Assembly: GCF_017876795.1 (NCBI RefSeq)
Contig: NZ_JAGIOR010000001.1
Span: 186,001 to 250,000, forward strand
Direction: 5' to 3'
From: Rhizobium leguminosarum
GTDB taxonomy: Bacteria; Pseudomonadota; Alphaproteobacteria; Rhizobiales; Rhizobiaceae
DNA length: 64,000 bases
The notes beneath the pieces are model-generated. The model made no database searches. It saw only the letters and a list, made by a program, of their open reading frames with translations, and was not told the DNA's origin. Of this stretch, positions 63,648-64,000 are shown piece after piece; the first letter of the stretch is position 1; each line of letters starts with the position of its first letter. A program made the translations under genes and the position numbers.

Positions 63648-64000
63648 CACAAACCTTTCGGGTCAATACCGTTATCGACGAGACGCTTGATCACCGCTTC
63701 GCGCGAAGCGCCTTTGGCGATAGCGGCCTTGGCTGCCGCAAGAGGATCGACCGCCGCGCTCGCCGCCCCTGTGCCCGTAGCGACCGTCGCCGCGCCGGGG
63801 TTCGTCTGGCCGCCGTTGCTTCCAGCCGCGTGGCGGCCTAGCGCCTCTTCGACCTTGGCGTAGCCCGGTCCCGCGACGGCCTTCGCTGTGCGAATGTATG
63901 TTTCGAACTGTCGGCGCTTCGCCGCGGTTACAGACTTGTCCTCGCCGGGAACGGGCATTAGCTCGAGCAGCTTGCGATCATATTCCTGCTCGGTCACGGC
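63647..64000 (-). CDS. Partial phage structural-region protein (cut by window edge)
   Basis: The frame is open to the right edge; 117 codons are visible, with a GTG at 63995-63997 that may or may not be the start. The product begins TEQEYDRKLLELMPVPGEDK. It has a Gly/Ala/Thr-rich middle, and ends in AAKAAIAKGASREAVIKRLV, a helical segment found in phage virion proteins. Its stop TGA overlaps the next ATG by one base, so it is coupled to the downstream virion-like gene. Function unknown. Confidence 0.55.
   Translation of the reverse strand, partial: AVTEQEYDRKLLELMPVPGEDKSVTAAKRRQFETYIRTAKAVAGPGYAKVEEALGRHAAGSNGGQTNPGAATVATGTGAASAAVDPLAAAKAAIAKGASREAVIKRLVDNGIDPKGL

Overview
The window looks like chromosomal DNA of a fast-growing rhizobium (Rhizobium leguminosarum/etli type). 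The evidence is GC-rich coding sequence, the operon infC-rpmI-rplT-pheS-pheT with an ATT start on infC, an MbfA iron exporter preceded by an Irr-type palindrome, a BA14K-like protein, a bacterial transglutaminase-like cysteine peptidase, and interspersed palindromes of the kind scattered through Rhizobium genomes. Species assignment is inference; no rRNA is present.

Layout. 1-2050: end of a MarR regulator, then a WYL/YafY-type regulator with a VOC-EVE gene pair; matching operators lie before the regulator and before the pair. 2126-6349: accessory segment 1 (universal stress protein, NDUFA9-like SDR, several very small genes), bounded by a 141-bp direct duplication of the 3' end of xseA. 6215-14446: core genes: xseA, a likely Gtr-type glycosylation module (GT-C membrane protein, GT2 transferase, GtrA flippase), a Gfo/Idh/MocA oxidoreductase, an aldo/keto reductase and an acetyltransferase. 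14338-20063: accessory segment 2, bounded by a 206-bp direct duplication of a tail-to-tail gene junction. It holds a 236-bp element with 17-bp terminal inverted repeats, an SDR, an L,D-transpeptidase, two lipoproteins and a methyltransferase/acyltransferase/SDR-SEC-C operon. 20070-45350: mostly core genes: YciE/YciF-like protein, LysR-aldo/keto reductase pair, the translation operon, hydrolases, mbfA, truncated haemoglobin, recX, a histone-deacetylase-like amidohydrolase, tenA, lepA, ccdAB, and an MFS/GFA pair with three apparent frameshifts.

45359-64000 is mobile. A tRNA-Leu(CAG) gene is the attachment site of a 13.2-kb integrative element. The last 19 bases of the tRNA are repeated at 58645-58663. 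This element carries a tyrosine integrase, a complete type I restriction-modification system (hsdM-hsdS-hsdR), an HTH protein, a serine resolvase with a candidate res site, and a coupled pair made of a zinc-finger-like protein and a compact protein resembling the palm of family A DNA polymerases. Immediately after the second att copy a P4-type integrase starts a second element. It carries a lipoprotein, an Abi_2/HEPN abortive-infection protein and phage virion genes that run off the right edge.

The most unusual points are the mini-polymerase-like pair, the two accessory segments that share a duplicated-gene-end architecture, the methyltransferase/E2-like acyltransferase/SDR-SEC-C operon, and the promoter-plus-hairpin immediately in front of the Abi gene.
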